A stretch of DNA of 64,000 nucleotides from Armatimonadota bacterium. GTDB taxonomy: Bacteria > Armatimonadota > Fimbriimonadia > Fimbriimonadales > Fimbriimonadaceae. How positions within the stretch are numbered: position 1 is the first letter of the stretch; each line of letters begins with the position of its first letter. Under the pieces are notes generated by a model. That model saw only the letters and a list, made by a program, of their open reading frames with translations, did not search any database and had not been told where the DNA came from. Positions 8,296 through 17,270 of this stretch are shown one piece after another. The stretch is taken from contig JACRPN010000014.1 in the NCBI GenBank assembly GCA_016223145.1, forward strand, positions 186,001-250,000. Direction: 5' to 3'. The translations under genes were made by a program, and so were the position numbers.

Positions 8296-10022
8296 CTCTC
8301 GGTATTGTGACGAATCTGCGAGGGCAGCAGGATCACGAACCGCGCGCCAACTCCTTCTTCTCCGCATTCGATGGCGGTGCCCCCGTGCGCCTGGGCGATG
8401 CCTTTGACGATGGAGAGCCCCAAACCCATTCCTTTCACGCGCCCGCTGCGGAAGGGCTCGAAGATGGCCTCCTTCTGGTCCTGCGCAACGCCTGGTCCGT
8501 CGTCTTCGACCGCGATTTTGAGAAAAGGCCTGTGCCTCGGCAACTTGCCCGCCACGAGTTCGCCCTCCGTCGCTTGACCCGTCTCGATGCGCAGCTCGCC
8601 CTCGTCGATCCAGTTGAGTGCGTTCTCGATGAGTTCGGAAACGGCCCTCCTCAGGCGGACCGGGTCGGCCTCGGCCATGGGAAGACCCTCATCGAGGTTC
8701 ATCTTGAGGCGGATTGGGCCGCGCTTGGGGAACACCTCGTTGGCGGTCTCCGCGACGAGGCGGTTCAGGTCTGAGGCGGTCTTCGTGAGCTGGGTCGCGG
8801 AGACAAAGTCCCTGAAGTCCTGAAGAATCTCCGTCAGCCGGTCCACGTTGGTCACGAGGCTCGTTTGAACCTCTTTGAGCTCTTCAGGGTTGGGGCTGTT
8901 CTGGTTCAACAGATGCCCCAACTCGTTCACGTCGCCTCGAAGTGCGAACACACGGTTGCCGATCATGTGGGAGCTTTTGGCGCTCAGCTCGCCCCAGGCC
9001 ACCATGCGCTCGGAGTGCACCAAACGGTTCATAGCCCGGATCGACTCGAGGCCGGTCGCCACTTGCTCCGAGATCGCGTGGAGCACGGCGAGATCGGTCT
9101 CTGTGAAGCGGTTGTCCAGATATTCGTTTTGGCTCTTTTTGCGGAGCACCCGGATCACGCCGAGCGTCCTGGACCGGCCCACCACCGGCACGGCGAGGAA
9201 GCTGGCGATCTGGTCGCTGGCGAACTCGACGTACTTGCCGCGCCACCGCGGGTTCTCGCTCGGGTGGTTCAGCAGGACGGGCTGGCCGGTCTCGCAAGCC
9301 CATCCCGTGCAGCCCTCGCCGGGGAGGTAGCTGATCTCTCCCACCATGCCTTCAAGGCTGCCCACTGAGGCCCTGAGAACGTAGGACGAGGTCGCCGAAT
9401 CCCAGATAAAGATGCTGCAGGCCTGGAAGCGCAGCACTTCTTTCGCCACCTTCATGACGCGGGAGACCAATTCCGATTCGGAGAGCGCCGAGTCCAGAGC
9501 GTTGCCCACCAGCATCAGGGCCTCTTCCATCTGCTCTTGCTCGGCGCGGTCCAGAATCATCGCCGCGAGCCCCGCCATGACTCGGCAGGTCTCAAAGTGC
9601 AGGTCGGTATAGGCCTCTCTCTTGTCCGATTCGGCGTTCAGAACGGCCACGATTCGCCCGTGGCGGTCCCGGATGGGGAAGGCGATCTCGCTCTCGGTGG
9701 AGTCGAACAGCTTGCGATAGCGCTGGTCTTTCTGGACGTCTCCGGAGAGGTACGGCTCGCCCGTCGCGGCGACGGTGGCCACAATCCCGTCTCGCTCGTT
9801 GATGTCCACCTTGACGCCGAGCTCCGAGATCGGCTGCCACTCGGGGCCAGCTCCATAAAGCAGCTCCATGAGAGCCAGCTCGTCGTTTAGGACGGCGAGC
9901 ATGACGTTGCGGCTCTGCGTGAGCTCCAAGGTGCTCTTGGCAAGCGATTCGAGCGCGGACGACGGGTCGCGGTCGGCCGCTATGGCCTGCACAAGGTCGG
10001 CGAGGGCCTTGGAGCACGTCAT
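8292..10022 (-). CDS. GAF-domain sensor histidine kinase (orphan)
   Basis: Cytoplasmic two-component sensor: no membrane segment is visible. Two GAF-like domains (about 20-165 and 180-325) precede a HisKA-type region with the likely phospho-acceptor in ELSAKSSHMIGN, followed by HATPase_c. The N box is SELIENALNWID, G1 is VEDDGPGVA and G2 is GMGLGLSIVKGIAQAHGG. Length is 576 aa. No response regulator is adjacent; instead it leads an overlapping gene string with a secreted protein, tsaB, murB and PAP2. CATAAT lies 6 nt before the ATG, so its mRNA is predicted leaderless. Confidence 0.92.
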   Translation of the reverse strand: MTCSKALADLVQAIAADRDPSSALESLAKSTLELTQSRNVMLAVLNDELALMELLYGAGPEWQPISELGVKVDINERDGIVATVAATGEPYLSGDVQKDQRYRKLFDSTESEIAFPIRDRHGRIVAVLNAESDKREAYTDLHFETCRVMAGLAAMILDRAEQEQMEEALMLVGNALDSALSESELVSRVMKVAKEVLRFQACSIFIWDSATSSYVLRASVGSLEGMVGEISYLPGEGCTGWACETGQPVLLNHPSENPRWRGKYVEFASDQIASFLAVPVVGRSRTLGVIRVLRKKSQNEYLDNRFTETDLAVLHAISEQVATGLESIRAMNRLVHSERMVAWGELSAKSSHMIGNRVFALRGDVNELGHLLNQNSPNPEELKEVQTSLVTNVDRLTEILQDFRDFVSATQLTKTASDLNRLVAETANEVFPKRGPIRLKMNLDEGLPMAEADPVRLRRAVSELIENALNWIDEGELRIETGQATEGELVAGKLPRHRPFLKIAVEDDGPGVAQDQKEAIFEPFRSGRVKGMGLGLSIVKGIAQAHGGTAIECGEEGVGARFVILLPSQIRHNTER

Positions 10023-10028
10023 GGGTCC

Positions 10029-10034
10029 ATTATG
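10029..10034 (-). promoter_or_regulatory. -10 box of the histidine-kinase gene, leaderless type
   Basis: CATAAT on the minus strand ends 6 nt before the ATG at 10022. Transcription starting about 6-7 nt downstream would begin at the start codon. Confidence 0.55.
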
Positions 10035-10061
10035 AAGTCCGAGCGCGCTGAACGCCCCGGC

Positions 10062-11771
10062 TCACTTTTCGTCGTAGAAGCGCCAGCCTGGATTGAAGTC
10101 CCGCTTGACGTCGGCGTTGGTGAGGATCGCGCGCAGCATCGCCACAGGCATTGCGCCCGACTGCAGGATTGTGTCGTGGAACTGCCGGTCCGTCATCTTC
10201 TTGCTATCCACCAGCTGCCTATGCAGCGCCCGGAACTGGAGCCCTCCTAGCATGTACGCACACTGGTACAGCGGCCCATAGCCTCCCATGAACGAGCGTC
10301 GGACCTCTGCGCTCGCGTTGTCGGGCTCGAATCCCACACGATCTATCAGGAACTTCACGCACTGGTCGGGGGTCCACTTTTCCAGGTGGAAGCTGAGCGA
10401 GAAGATGATTCTGGCGCAGCGGTGCATGCGCCAAAACAGCATCCCAACGCGGTTTTCCGGGGTCTTCGGGAATCCCTTGTCCCAAAGCAGCATCTCCCAA
10501 TACAGCGCCCAGCCCTCGATCCAGAACGGCGTGGAAAACATCTCGCGCTGGGGCTGGTAGCGGTCGGTCATGAAGCCTTGCATGTGATGGCCGGGGATCA
10601 GCTCGTGCTGAACCGTCGCCCGCGCGAAATGGCGGTTGTTGCCCCGCATGCTCATCATCTTGGCCTCGTGCGACATTCCGTCCGTCGGGTAACTGACTTG
10701 GATGACTTCGCCACCCAGGAAGAACGGGTTTCGCAGTTGAGCTTCGGCGGACATCATATCCATGCGCCAGGTCTCCTTGGCCAGGTCGGGCACCGTGAGA
10801 AGGTCCCGCTTCTCGACGAATTCGATCGCCTCAAGCGCCAGTTCGCGAATCAGCTCAGGCTGCTTCCCAGGCTCGACGTAGTCTTGCTTGACCTTTTCGA
10901 GGGCCTTCTTCCAGTCCTCGCCAAAGCCCATGTCCTGCGAGGCTTTCAGCATTTCCGCATCGCACCAGGCGAACTCATTGTTAGCAACCTCAAGCAGCTC
11001 TTCTGCGGTGTAGGGAATAAGTTCCGACTCGAATTCGATCTTGAGCGCGTCGGACCCGATCGGGTTGCCGATGATCGTGGTCTTGTCGTCTGCCTTGATT
11101 CCGACGATCTTCTCCTTGAGGAAGTTGGAATAGCTCTGGAGCGCGGTGTCGAACGCCTTGTAGGGCTCATCCACCCACCAGTCGAACTCGGGCAGATAGC
11201 CGTTGTAAAACCTGTACCAGCCCGCGAGGGTCTGCTTGAAAGAAAGGGCCAGGTCGGCGGCCCGATTGGCGGTGGTGCGCTTGTAGGGGGATTTCTGGTG
11301 CTTGGTTTCGATCTCCTTTTGGGCGCCCTCCAGGGCCCTGCGCATGGCGTTCAGCCGGGCGGCGGCTTTTGCAGGGTCCAGCTTCTCCATGCGCTGGCGG
11401 GACTCGGAGAGTTCGATGATGTCCTGGGCGAAGGGAAGCAGGGGCTCGGCTTCTTTGAACTGCTTGGCTTGGGTGTCGAGGTCCCGAACGTTTTTTTCGA
11501 GCAAGCGACGGAACAGCACCCAATCCACTTTGCCGTCGCGGCTGAGCTTGCCGAAGTCCATGCCATCGAGCGTCTTCTGCCATCCGGCATAGAGCTTTCG
11601 GAAGCGCTCGGACCGCGTTGGTGAGTTCGGGACGTTGTAGAACCTGGTGAGGCTCCCGACGTCGGCCTGGTAACGCGCAAGAACGGGGATCATCTCGCTG
11701 GGTGATGGGGTGGGGGTCTGGTTGGCCATAGTCGGTATCCCGAGGACGCAATAGGCAGCCATCGCAAGCAT
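10062..11771 (-). CDS. DUF885-family protein, putative zinc-dependent peptidase-like
   Basis: The DUF885 signature QHELIPGHHMQ is present (HExxxxH-like, probably metal-binding), followed by a long helical region. The open frame extends upstream into the GGGAC tandem array, where it encodes a meaningless Pro/Leu/Ser/Cys repeat. I therefore place the start at the first ATG outside the array (11771; MLAMAAYCVLGIPTMANQ), giving 569 aa. ATG at 11729 is an alternative. The first 20 residues are weakly hydrophobic and could be a signal. Many DUF885 proteins are lipoproteins or periplasmic. The substrate is unknown and no operon partner is visible. Confidence 0.85.
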   Translation of the reverse strand: MLAMAAYCVLGIPTMANQTPTPSPSEMIPVLARYQADVGSLTRFYNVPNSPTRSERFRKLYAGWQKTLDGMDFGKLSRDGKVDWVLFRRLLEKNVRDLDTQAKQFKEAEPLLPFAQDIIELSESRQRMEKLDPAKAAARLNAMRRALEGAQKEIETKHQKSPYKRTTANRAADLALSFKQTLAGWYRFYNGYLPEFDWWVDEPYKAFDTALQSYSNFLKEKIVGIKADDKTTIIGNPIGSDALKIEFESELIPYTAEELLEVANNEFAWCDAEMLKASQDMGFGEDWKKALEKVKQDYVEPGKQPELIRELALEAIEFVEKRDLLTVPDLAKETWRMDMMSAEAQLRNPFFLGGEVIQVSYPTDGMSHEAKMMSMRGNNRHFARATVQHELIPGHHMQGFMTDRYQPQREMFSTPFWIEGWALYWEMLLWDKGFPKTPENRVGMLFWRMHRCARIIFSLSFHLEKWTPDQCVKFLIDRVGFEPDNASAEVRRSFMGGYGPLYQCAYMLGGLQFRALHRQLVDSKKMTDRQFHDTILQSGAMPVAMLRAILTNADVKRDFNPGWRFYDEK

Positions 11772-11825
11772 AGGTAGAGGGTGCTTCGACGTAGAGCACA
11801 GATTATCCTGTCCGGCCTGAGCGCT

Positions 11826-11985
11826 TAAGGGGGACAGAGGGACGAGGGGGACGCAGGGACCAAGGGACAAAGGGACGAAGGGACAGGGGGACACAGGGAC
11901 CAAGGGACAAAGGGACAAAGGGACGAAGGGACAGGGGGACGCAGGGACCAAGGGACAAAGGGACAAAGGGACGGTGGGACGGAGG
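11826..11985 (+). repeat. GGGACnnA tandem array (about 16 units)
   Basis: Units such as GGGACAAA, GGGACGAA and GGGACACA repeat for about 160 nt, with higher-order periodicity (CAGGGACCAAGGGACAAA recurs). Related short runs occur at 22345-22380 and 62405-62435. The array is open on the minus strand and creates a false extension of the DUF885 gene. Confidence 0.9.
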
Positions 11986-12038
11986 ACTGGAATCTACGCC
12001 TGGCTCTCCACGAGCGAACCGGTCTTTCTGAGCGAGAA

Positions 12039-12461
12039 CTACTCGATTTCAAGCGTCCGGAACCGTTTTTCTGTCGCGTCGAAATGCTCGGTCAGCACGT
12101 TGTACGCCCAATACGCCCGCTTTTGGATCTGCTCCGCCTGGGTCTGTTCTTTCGATCCTGCCGGGAACTTCGCCGGATCGCTGCGCTCCTTCAGCTCCTC
12201 GAATTTCTTCCGGATCGTCTTGAAGTCCGCATCCTCGGCGACGCCGATCATCTTGCGCGCGATCCCCGTGCGGTCCACCTGGCGCTCCAAATCCGCCGTG
12301 GCCCGGGCCACGGCGTCCTCACTACCCTCCGACTTCACAGGTTCGCGCATCGCTTCATCCAGTTCGTTCTCCGCCAAGGACCGCTCGAACTCCTTGATCC
12401 GGTCCCATTCCCGGCCCACATAGCCGCGAATGATATTGTAGGCGCGCTTCGCTTCGTTCAT
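12039..12461 (-). CDS. Small protein with a degenerate J-like domain
   Basis: The C-terminal 75 residues fit the DnaJ J-domain pattern: ARKMIGVAEDADFKTIRKKF (helix I/II start), then ERSDPAKFPAGS where HPD should be, then QIQKRAYWAYNVLTEHFD (helix III). HPD is replaced by D-P-A in the alignment, so stimulation of DnaK ATPase is not expected. The N-terminal 65 residues are charged and helical. The start overlaps the stop of the upstream coiled-coil membrane protein by 4 nt, and it ends the hisS operon. It may act as a structural adaptor; the J-like assignment is by eye. Confidence 0.7.
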   Translation of the reverse strand: MNEAKRAYNIIRGYVGREWDRIKEFERSLAENELDEAMREPVKSEGSEDAVARATADLERQVDRTGIARKMIGVAEDADFKTIRKKFEELKERSDPAKFPAGSKEQTQAEQIQKRAYWAYNVLTEHFDATEKRFRTLEIE

Positions 12462-13090
12462 CGTTGGCCCTCTCTCAAAAACGATTCGGCTTCGTCGAGA
12501 CTCGATCCGAGCGCCTTGAGCCTGGCGAGCGTCTCTTCCAGGCTCTGCTGGTCCTGAGCCGCTCCTACAGTTTGAGCGATGGAGAGCGCAAAGCGCCCAC
12601 GAAGGTCCGCAAGTCCCGCCTCCATTTGCGAAAGGGCACGGTCGATGTCGGCGATGCCCTTGTTCGCGGTCTCGAGGGCCCGCGCACCCTCCTCTGTCGA
12701 AGGCGACACTTGTGCGACGGCGCGCTCCAGATCGTCGCGGGCCGCGGCCAAGGCCGCTGCCTTTGCGAGCATTGACCGAGCTTCCTTGATCGCCTCGGCG
12801 CCGATCACCTGGAGCGCTGTGTTGCCGGCTCCGCCCGCGACCAGTCTCTCGATCTCCGCGACCAGCCTTCGAATCGGTCCAATCCGCGATCGCGCGTCGT
12901 TGCTGAGGCTATGAGTCGGGTCTCCCTGCTGGCGCGCCTGCGTTGCTTTCATGGACTGAAATGCCGCGAACCCGATCCATCCGAGCAGCCCCAGCACGCT
13001 CAGCTCAAAACGCCCCAGGACGATCCCGAGCAGGACCGCGCCCTCGGCGATGAACGCGATGGGGTGGGTGAACAACTGTCTTAAGCTCAT
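12458..13090 (-). CDS. Membrane-anchored coiled-coil protein of unknown function
   Basis: The 210-aa product starts MSLRQLFTHPIAFIAEGAVL and has one or two hydrophobic segments within residues 8-45, followed by a long Ala/Glu/Leu/Arg-rich helical region (about 70-205) with heptad character. A clear Shine-Dalgarno (AGGAG, 8 nt before the ATG) supports the start. It overlaps the J-like gene by 4 nt and follows the porin-like gene by 10 nt. The set may tie an envelope barrel to a cytoplasmic adaptor, but this is inference. Confidence 0.72.
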   Translation of the reverse strand: MSLRQLFTHPIAFIAEGAVLLGIVLGRFELSVLGLLGWIGFAAFQSMKATQARQQGDPTHSLSNDARSRIGPIRRLVAEIERLVAGGAGNTALQVIGAEAIKEARSMLAKAAALAAARDDLERAVAQVSPSTEEGARALETANKGIADIDRALSQMEAGLADLRGRFALSIAQTVGAAQDQQSLEETLARLKALGSSLDEAESFLREGQR

Positions 13091-13100
13091 CCTTAGGCTC

Positions 13101-13979
13101 CTAGAGTTTCACCCCGATCTGAAACGCCGCGTCCATGAACTTGCCGTCCCTCATCCGAACGATCGGATCCAACCAAAGCCCCGACGCCACGGGCAGATGG
13201 GCTTCCAGGCGAAACACGTTCACGCCCTTCTCCCAAAGCCTCCCCCAGCCGAACGTCAGGGACTTGTCCTTGATCGGGCTTAGCCGAAACTCGACGTCCG
13301 ACACGGTCTCTGGACGTACCGCGGACGTGGCCCCCCGATCGAAGCGCGCGACCTCGACGCTGGCGGTCCAATGGTCGCGTCTGGACGTGAAATCCGCGCC
13401 ATAAACGCGTCCCCAGCCCATGCCCTTGCCAGGCGCCTCGTCGAGCTTGCGCACGTTGGCGAGCGAGGTCGCCGACACGCCGAAGTTCTCACCGAACGCG
13501 AAGCTGATCGCGAACTTGCCGCCTAGCCTGCCCACGAACCCCCTGGCGAGCCCCTTCAGGTCCTGGCACAGCGCAAGCGTTGCCGGAACTTGATCGCCGC
13601 CGACGAAGCGCTCGATCCTGCCCGCAGAAACGGACTCCACCAAGATTCGCCCAACCCCAAACGGAACAAACTGCTTGCCGGCGCGCCAATAACCGGGGTC
13701 CTCGACGTAGCTCTCGTCGAGTTGGTTCTGATCTGCGCTGGTGGGCACCTTTTGGAATCTCTGGCTCACGACGGCGAGAAAGCCCGGTTCGAGCGAAAAG
13801 TGCAGCCCGACGGTACTGGCCCTGCCTTTCAGGTCGTAGGCACGAAACAGCGTGTCTGTCCCCGGCCCGGAGCTGAACGAGAGGTTCAGGTCCAGACGCA
13901 CGAGAACCTCGGGGGTCTGAGCGAGCCCTGCCGCCCCGAATACGCTTCCAACAAGGGTCCAGGCCGCGCGCCAACTCAT
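13101..13979 (-). CDS. Exported porin-like beta-barrel protein
   Basis: I chose the ATG at 13979 because it overlaps the hisS stop (ATGA) and starts a plausible signal peptide (MSWRAAWTLVGSVFGAAGLA). The mature part alternates polar and hydrophobic residues with many aromatic/Gly turns, contains RAGKQFVPFGVG (reminiscent of GKQYxPFG segments in phosphate/polysaccharide porins) and ends in a strand (FQIGVKL). This suggests an outer-membrane barrel of about 14 strands, so the cell is probably diderm. The family assignment is by pattern only. Confidence 0.65.
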   Translation of the reverse strand: MSWRAAWTLVGSVFGAAGLAQTPEVLVRLDLNLSFSSGPGTDTLFRAYDLKGRASTVGLHFSLEPGFLAVVSQRFQKVPTSADQNQLDESYVEDPGYWRAGKQFVPFGVGRILVESVSAGRIERFVGGDQVPATLALCQDLKGLARGFVGRLGGKFAISFAFGENFGVSATSLANVRKLDEAPGKGMGWGRVYGADFTSRRDHWTASVEVARFDRGATSAVRPETVSDVEFRLSPIKDKSLTFGWGRLWEKGVNVFRLEAHLPVASGLWLDPIVRMRDGKFMDAAFQIGVKL

Positions 13980-15229
13980 GGGTTGCTTCCCCAATCGAAC
14001 GACCCAAGAGAGCCCATGGCCACGCTTTGCTGCGTCCCATCCGCCATCAAGCGCAAGGCAGCGGCCCCACTCTTGAGCTCGTCCTCACCCAGGATCACGG
14101 CCCAGCGCGCGCCCGACTTGTTGGCCTGGTTGAGCTGGGACTTGAGGCTGCGGCCCTCCAGGTCGGTTGTGCAGGTTACGCCTTGGCCCCTCAGCGTGCG
14201 AAGAATGCCGCGAGCCGCGATCCTCGCGTCTTCGCCCAGGGCAACGACAAAGACACACGGCGAATACGCAGGCTCGGGACGGTTCTCAAGGACGATCAGC
14301 GCCCGCTCAATCCCGATGCCGACGCCGACGGCAGGTAGATCGGGTCCGCCCAACTCCTTGATCAGATTGTCGTACCTTCCGCCGCCGCAGAGAGTGGACT
14401 GCGCCCCCAACAGGTCCGAGTGAATCTCAAAGACCGTCTCGGTGTAATAGTCCAGCCCGCGAACGATGTTCGGGTCCAGGTCGAAGGCGATGCCCGCCTC
14501 ATTCAGGAGCATCTGGAGCGTGTCGAGCCGGACCTTGGAATCGGGCTCCAAGAAGTCGAGGATGCTGGGGGCTTGCTTCAAGGCCTCGGCGAGCTTGGGG
14601 TCCTTGGAGTCCAGCAGCCTCAGAGGGTTGCGCTCCGCCTTTTCGCGAAATTCGTCGGGCATGTCGACGAGCAGGGGCCTAGCGAATGCGAGCAGGGCCT
14701 CGCGATAGGCGGTACGGCACTCGTTCCTCCCGATGCTGTTCAGGCGGACCCGAATCCCTTCGATTCCGAGCGCCTCATAGAACCGGACCGTGGTCTCGAT
14801 CACCTCTGCGTCGGCCTCGGCGCTGGCGCTGCCCACGAGTTCGAGGCCCACCTGGTGCGGTTCGCGGAGCCGGCCCTTTTGCGGCCTCTCGTAGCGGAAG
14901 ACGGGGGTGATGTAGCTGAGACGGCAGGTTCCGCCGGGCTGGCAGAGGTTGTGCTCGATGAGCGCGCGGATCGCGGGCGCAGTGCCCTCGGGTTTCAGGG
15001 TGACGTTGCGTCCGCCCTTGTCGACGAAGCTGTACATCTGCTTCGAGACGACCTCGCTGGTGTCTCCCGAGCTGCGGACGAAGAGGTCGGTGTCTTCAAA
15101 CGTCGGTGTCCGGATCTCCTCGTAGCCGTAGAGTCGGCAGACTCCCCGGAAGACGCGTTCCAGACGGAGCCAGTTTTCGACCTGGCTTGGGAGAACGTCT
15201 TCGGTGCCTCGCGGCGCCTGATAGCGCAT
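13976..15229 (-). CDS. hisS: Histidyl-tRNA synthetase
   Basis: Class II aminoacyl-tRNA synthetase that charges tRNA-His. All HisRS hallmarks are visible: RYQAPRGTEDVLPSQ at the N-terminus, motif 2 in TPVFRYERPQKGRLREPHQ, the histidine-A region RGLDYYTETVFEI, and motif 3 near GGRYDNLIKELGG with GIGIERALIVLE. A C-terminal anticodon-binding domain follows. Length 417 aa is normal. It is the first gene of a four-gene string with porin-like, coiled-coil and J-like genes. TAAAAT is 7 nt before the ATG and no Shine-Dalgarno is visible. Confidence 0.97.
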   Translation of the reverse strand: MRYQAPRGTEDVLPSQVENWLRLERVFRGVCRLYGYEEIRTPTFEDTDLFVRSSGDTSEVVSKQMYSFVDKGGRNVTLKPEGTAPAIRALIEHNLCQPGGTCRLSYITPVFRYERPQKGRLREPHQVGLELVGSASAEADAEVIETTVRFYEALGIEGIRVRLNSIGRNECRTAYREALLAFARPLLVDMPDEFREKAERNPLRLLDSKDPKLAEALKQAPSILDFLEPDSKVRLDTLQMLLNEAGIAFDLDPNIVRGLDYYTETVFEIHSDLLGAQSTLCGGGRYDNLIKELGGPDLPAVGVGIGIERALIVLENRPEPAYSPCVFVVALGEDARIAARGILRTLRGQGVTCTTDLEGRSLKSQLNQANKSGARWAVILGEDELKSGAAALRLMADGTQQSVAMGSLGSFDWGSNP

Positions 15230-15236
15230 GCTGGCT

Positions 15237-15242
15237 ATTTTA
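15237..15242 (-). promoter_or_regulatory. -10 box of hisS, leaderless type
   Basis: TAAAAT on the minus strand, 7 nt before the hisS ATG. There is no room for a ribosome-binding site between a normal transcription start and the start codon. Confidence 0.6.
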
Positions 15243-15261
15243 GTCGTTGTGGAGACGTCGG

Positions 15262-15372
15262 CGCAGGGACAGGGTGGGTGAGGGGGGTGAGAGTGGTGAG
15301 GGTGGCGAGGGTTGTGAGGCGATCATGGAATGAAGGGATGAAGGGATGATGAGATGAAGAGATGAGGGGATG
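15262..15372 (+). repeat. GTGAGGGTG and GATGAAGG tandem arrays
   Basis: The first part is GGTGAG(A/G)GTG-type units (15272-15322), the same unit class that forms the insertion in dtd. The second part is GATGAAGG/GATGAG units (15328-15370), also seen near 2965, 43432 and inside the FeS-NrfD gene at 48333. With the CCCCTCCCT repeat at 15469, it fills most of the 331-nt gap between hisS and the permease. No gene is visible here. Confidence 0.8.
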
Positions 15373-15468
15373 GGGAACAGAAGGGCCGAATGGCGTAATG
15401 GGTTGGCGGTTGAATGGTCGAGGTTCCGTCCCGCTTCACCTCATCCCTTGATCCCATCATCCTCCGGA

Positions 15469-15525
15469 GTCTCCCACCCCAACCCCTCCCTCAGTTTCGA
15501 CATCGTCAAAACCAAGGGAGGGGCT
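15469..15525 (+). repeat. CCCCTCCCT palindromic mobile-type repeat, copy 2
   Basis: Starts GTCTCCCACCCCAACCCCTC and ends CAAGGGAGGGGCT. It matches copy 1 (5104-5158) at both ends and in the CAGTTTCG segment, with a differing centre. It is located 36 nt downstream of the permease stop, between convergently read sequences. Confidence 0.8.
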
Positions 15526-15560
15526 CTCCTCATCTCATCATCCCTTCATTCAAAGTCGCC

Positions 15561-17036
15561 CTACCGCCGCCCAATCGTCCCGTAGTACACGGGCGCGCCG
15601 GCAAGCACCAGGCCCAACGTCAGCAGCGTCGCCGTTCGCGAACTCGAATCGAGCATCGAGTTCGTCAAAAGGAACACTGTCGACGCGATGAAGACGCCTG
15701 GCACCACCGGGTACAGCGGCGTGTGGACCGGCGGATTGTAGGGGTGCGGATGGGTTTCCAAGTGTCCTGGCGAAGGCGGATCGGCTAGCGAATCGGGGAG
15801 GGCCGCATCTCCGTTTGTAACCGAGCCTTGGCGCTTGCGCTCACGTCTCCGAAACACGAAAACAGACCCGACCGCGAGCGCATAGAAGGGCACAATCGCA
15901 ATCACGAACGCATCGGTGAGCGTGCTGAAGGCCTGCGATCCCGTGAAGAGGGAAGCCACAACGACATAGAAGGTGCCCAAACCGCCGCAGATCGCGACCG
16001 ATACATAGGGCGTCTGGAACCTGGGGTGGACCCGCGCCACGGGTTCAAAGAACAGCTTGTCCTCCGCCATGGCGAAGAAGATGCGCGGCGAGGTGAGCAT
16101 CGAGCCGTTCACCGTGCCGAAGGTCGAGAACATGACGGTTGCGGTGATGAAGGTGACGCCGAAGCTCCCCACCAGCACGCTCATCGTGTCGGCGGCGATG
16201 ATCGAGCTCTTGCTCATGTCGGCGACCGAAAGCACCGAGAGGTAAGCCAGGTTCGCCAGCAGATACACGGCAATGATGATCGCCGTGCCCATCACGATCA
16301 CCCGCGGGAGGTTCTTCTTCGGGTCCACCAGTTCGCCGCCGACATAAGCACCGTCGCTCCAACCGTCGTAAGCCCACAGCGCGGAGACCAGCGCCAGCCC
16401 AAACATCGAGATGTCGAAGCTCCCACCGGGCGCAAGCGGCGAGAAATGGCCGCCCGTCTTCGGCAGCCCGATCGCGAACGCCAGCAGCACCAGCACGATG
16501 ATGCCGCCTACCTTGAGCACAGTGGTCAGGTTCTGGATGCCCGTCCCGAACTTGACCCCCCGGTAGTTCGCGGTGCCCACAATCAGGATGGCGCCGGCCG
16601 CCAGATAGGCGGACCAAGCCGTGAAATTGGGGTCTTCGGGCTTTACGCCGAACATGCGAAGGGCGTATTGGCCAAAGACGATGGCTACGGCCCCGATCGA
16701 AGAGGGCCGGATGAGGAGAAGCTGCGCCCAGCCAAATAGGAACGCCGGCATCCTGCCGAACGCCTCACGGATGAACACGTAGTGGCCCCCCGAGTAGGGA
16801 AAAGCCCCTCCAACCTCTGCGAGCGTCAGCGCCCCACAGAGTACGACCAGGCCGCCTACGAGCCAGACCATGAGCATTGGCAGCGGGCCCGGCAGCTTGG
16901 CGGCGATGTCGGCGGGGTTCTTGAAGATGCCCGAACCGATCGTGCTCCCCACGACGACGGCCACGCCGCTCCAGAACCCGATCTGGCGAACGAGGTGTCC
17001 ACCCTGCCCTTCGTTTGGTTGAGTTGCTTCCGCCAT
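15561..17036 (-). CDS. APC-superfamily amino acid permease
   Basis: Inner-membrane amino acid transporter, probably with 12 helices. The N-terminal APC signature GVAVVVGSTIGSGIFKNP (substrate-binding unwound helix 1) is followed by PYSGGHYVFIREAFG, as in LAT/serine-threonine exchangers. I chose the ATG at 17036 because AAGGGGGGAT sits 5-6 nt upstream; an extension to 17117 has no such site. The product is then 491 aa (MAEATQPNEGQGGHL). Substrate specificity cannot be read from sequence. Confidence 0.92.
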   Translation of the reverse strand: MAEATQPNEGQGGHLVRQIGFWSGVAVVVGSTIGSGIFKNPADIAAKLPGPLPMLMVWLVGGLVVLCGALTLAEVGGAFPYSGGHYVFIREAFGRMPAFLFGWAQLLLIRPSSIGAVAIVFGQYALRMFGVKPEDPNFTAWSAYLAAGAILIVGTANYRGVKFGTGIQNLTTVLKVGGIIVLVLLAFAIGLPKTGGHFSPLAPGGSFDISMFGLALVSALWAYDGWSDGAYVGGELVDPKKNLPRVIVMGTAIIIAVYLLANLAYLSVLSVADMSKSSIIAADTMSVLVGSFGVTFITATVMFSTFGTVNGSMLTSPRIFFAMAEDKLFFEPVARVHPRFQTPYVSVAICGGLGTFYVVVASLFTGSQAFSTLTDAFVIAIVPFYALAVGSVFVFRRRERKRQGSVTNGDAALPDSLADPPSPGHLETHPHPYNPPVHTPLYPVVPGVFIASTVFLLTNSMLDSSSRTATLLTLGLVLAGAPVYYGTIGRR

Positions 17037-17270
17037 CGATCCCCCCTTCGGTTTCGGGACCATACCCAAAATCATTCCGGATTTCGGCGAGAATCCCGTC
17101 GGCACTTGACAATGCACCCGGTATTTCTACAGAATCGGAATCACCTCGCATCGAAAGGGCGATTTCGGCCGTCTCGAAAGGTGGGGAAGCTCGAATTGCC
17201 TATGGATGGGCGGCGAGCGAGGAAGGGCAGGACGCCCTTTCAAGATGAAAACAGAATCATTGGAGGACTC

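Noticed and set aside
11772-11966. N-terminal extension of the DUF885 protein
   Set aside because: The extension (repeated PLVPxSPCPFV) is translated from the GGGAC tandem array and has no protein character.
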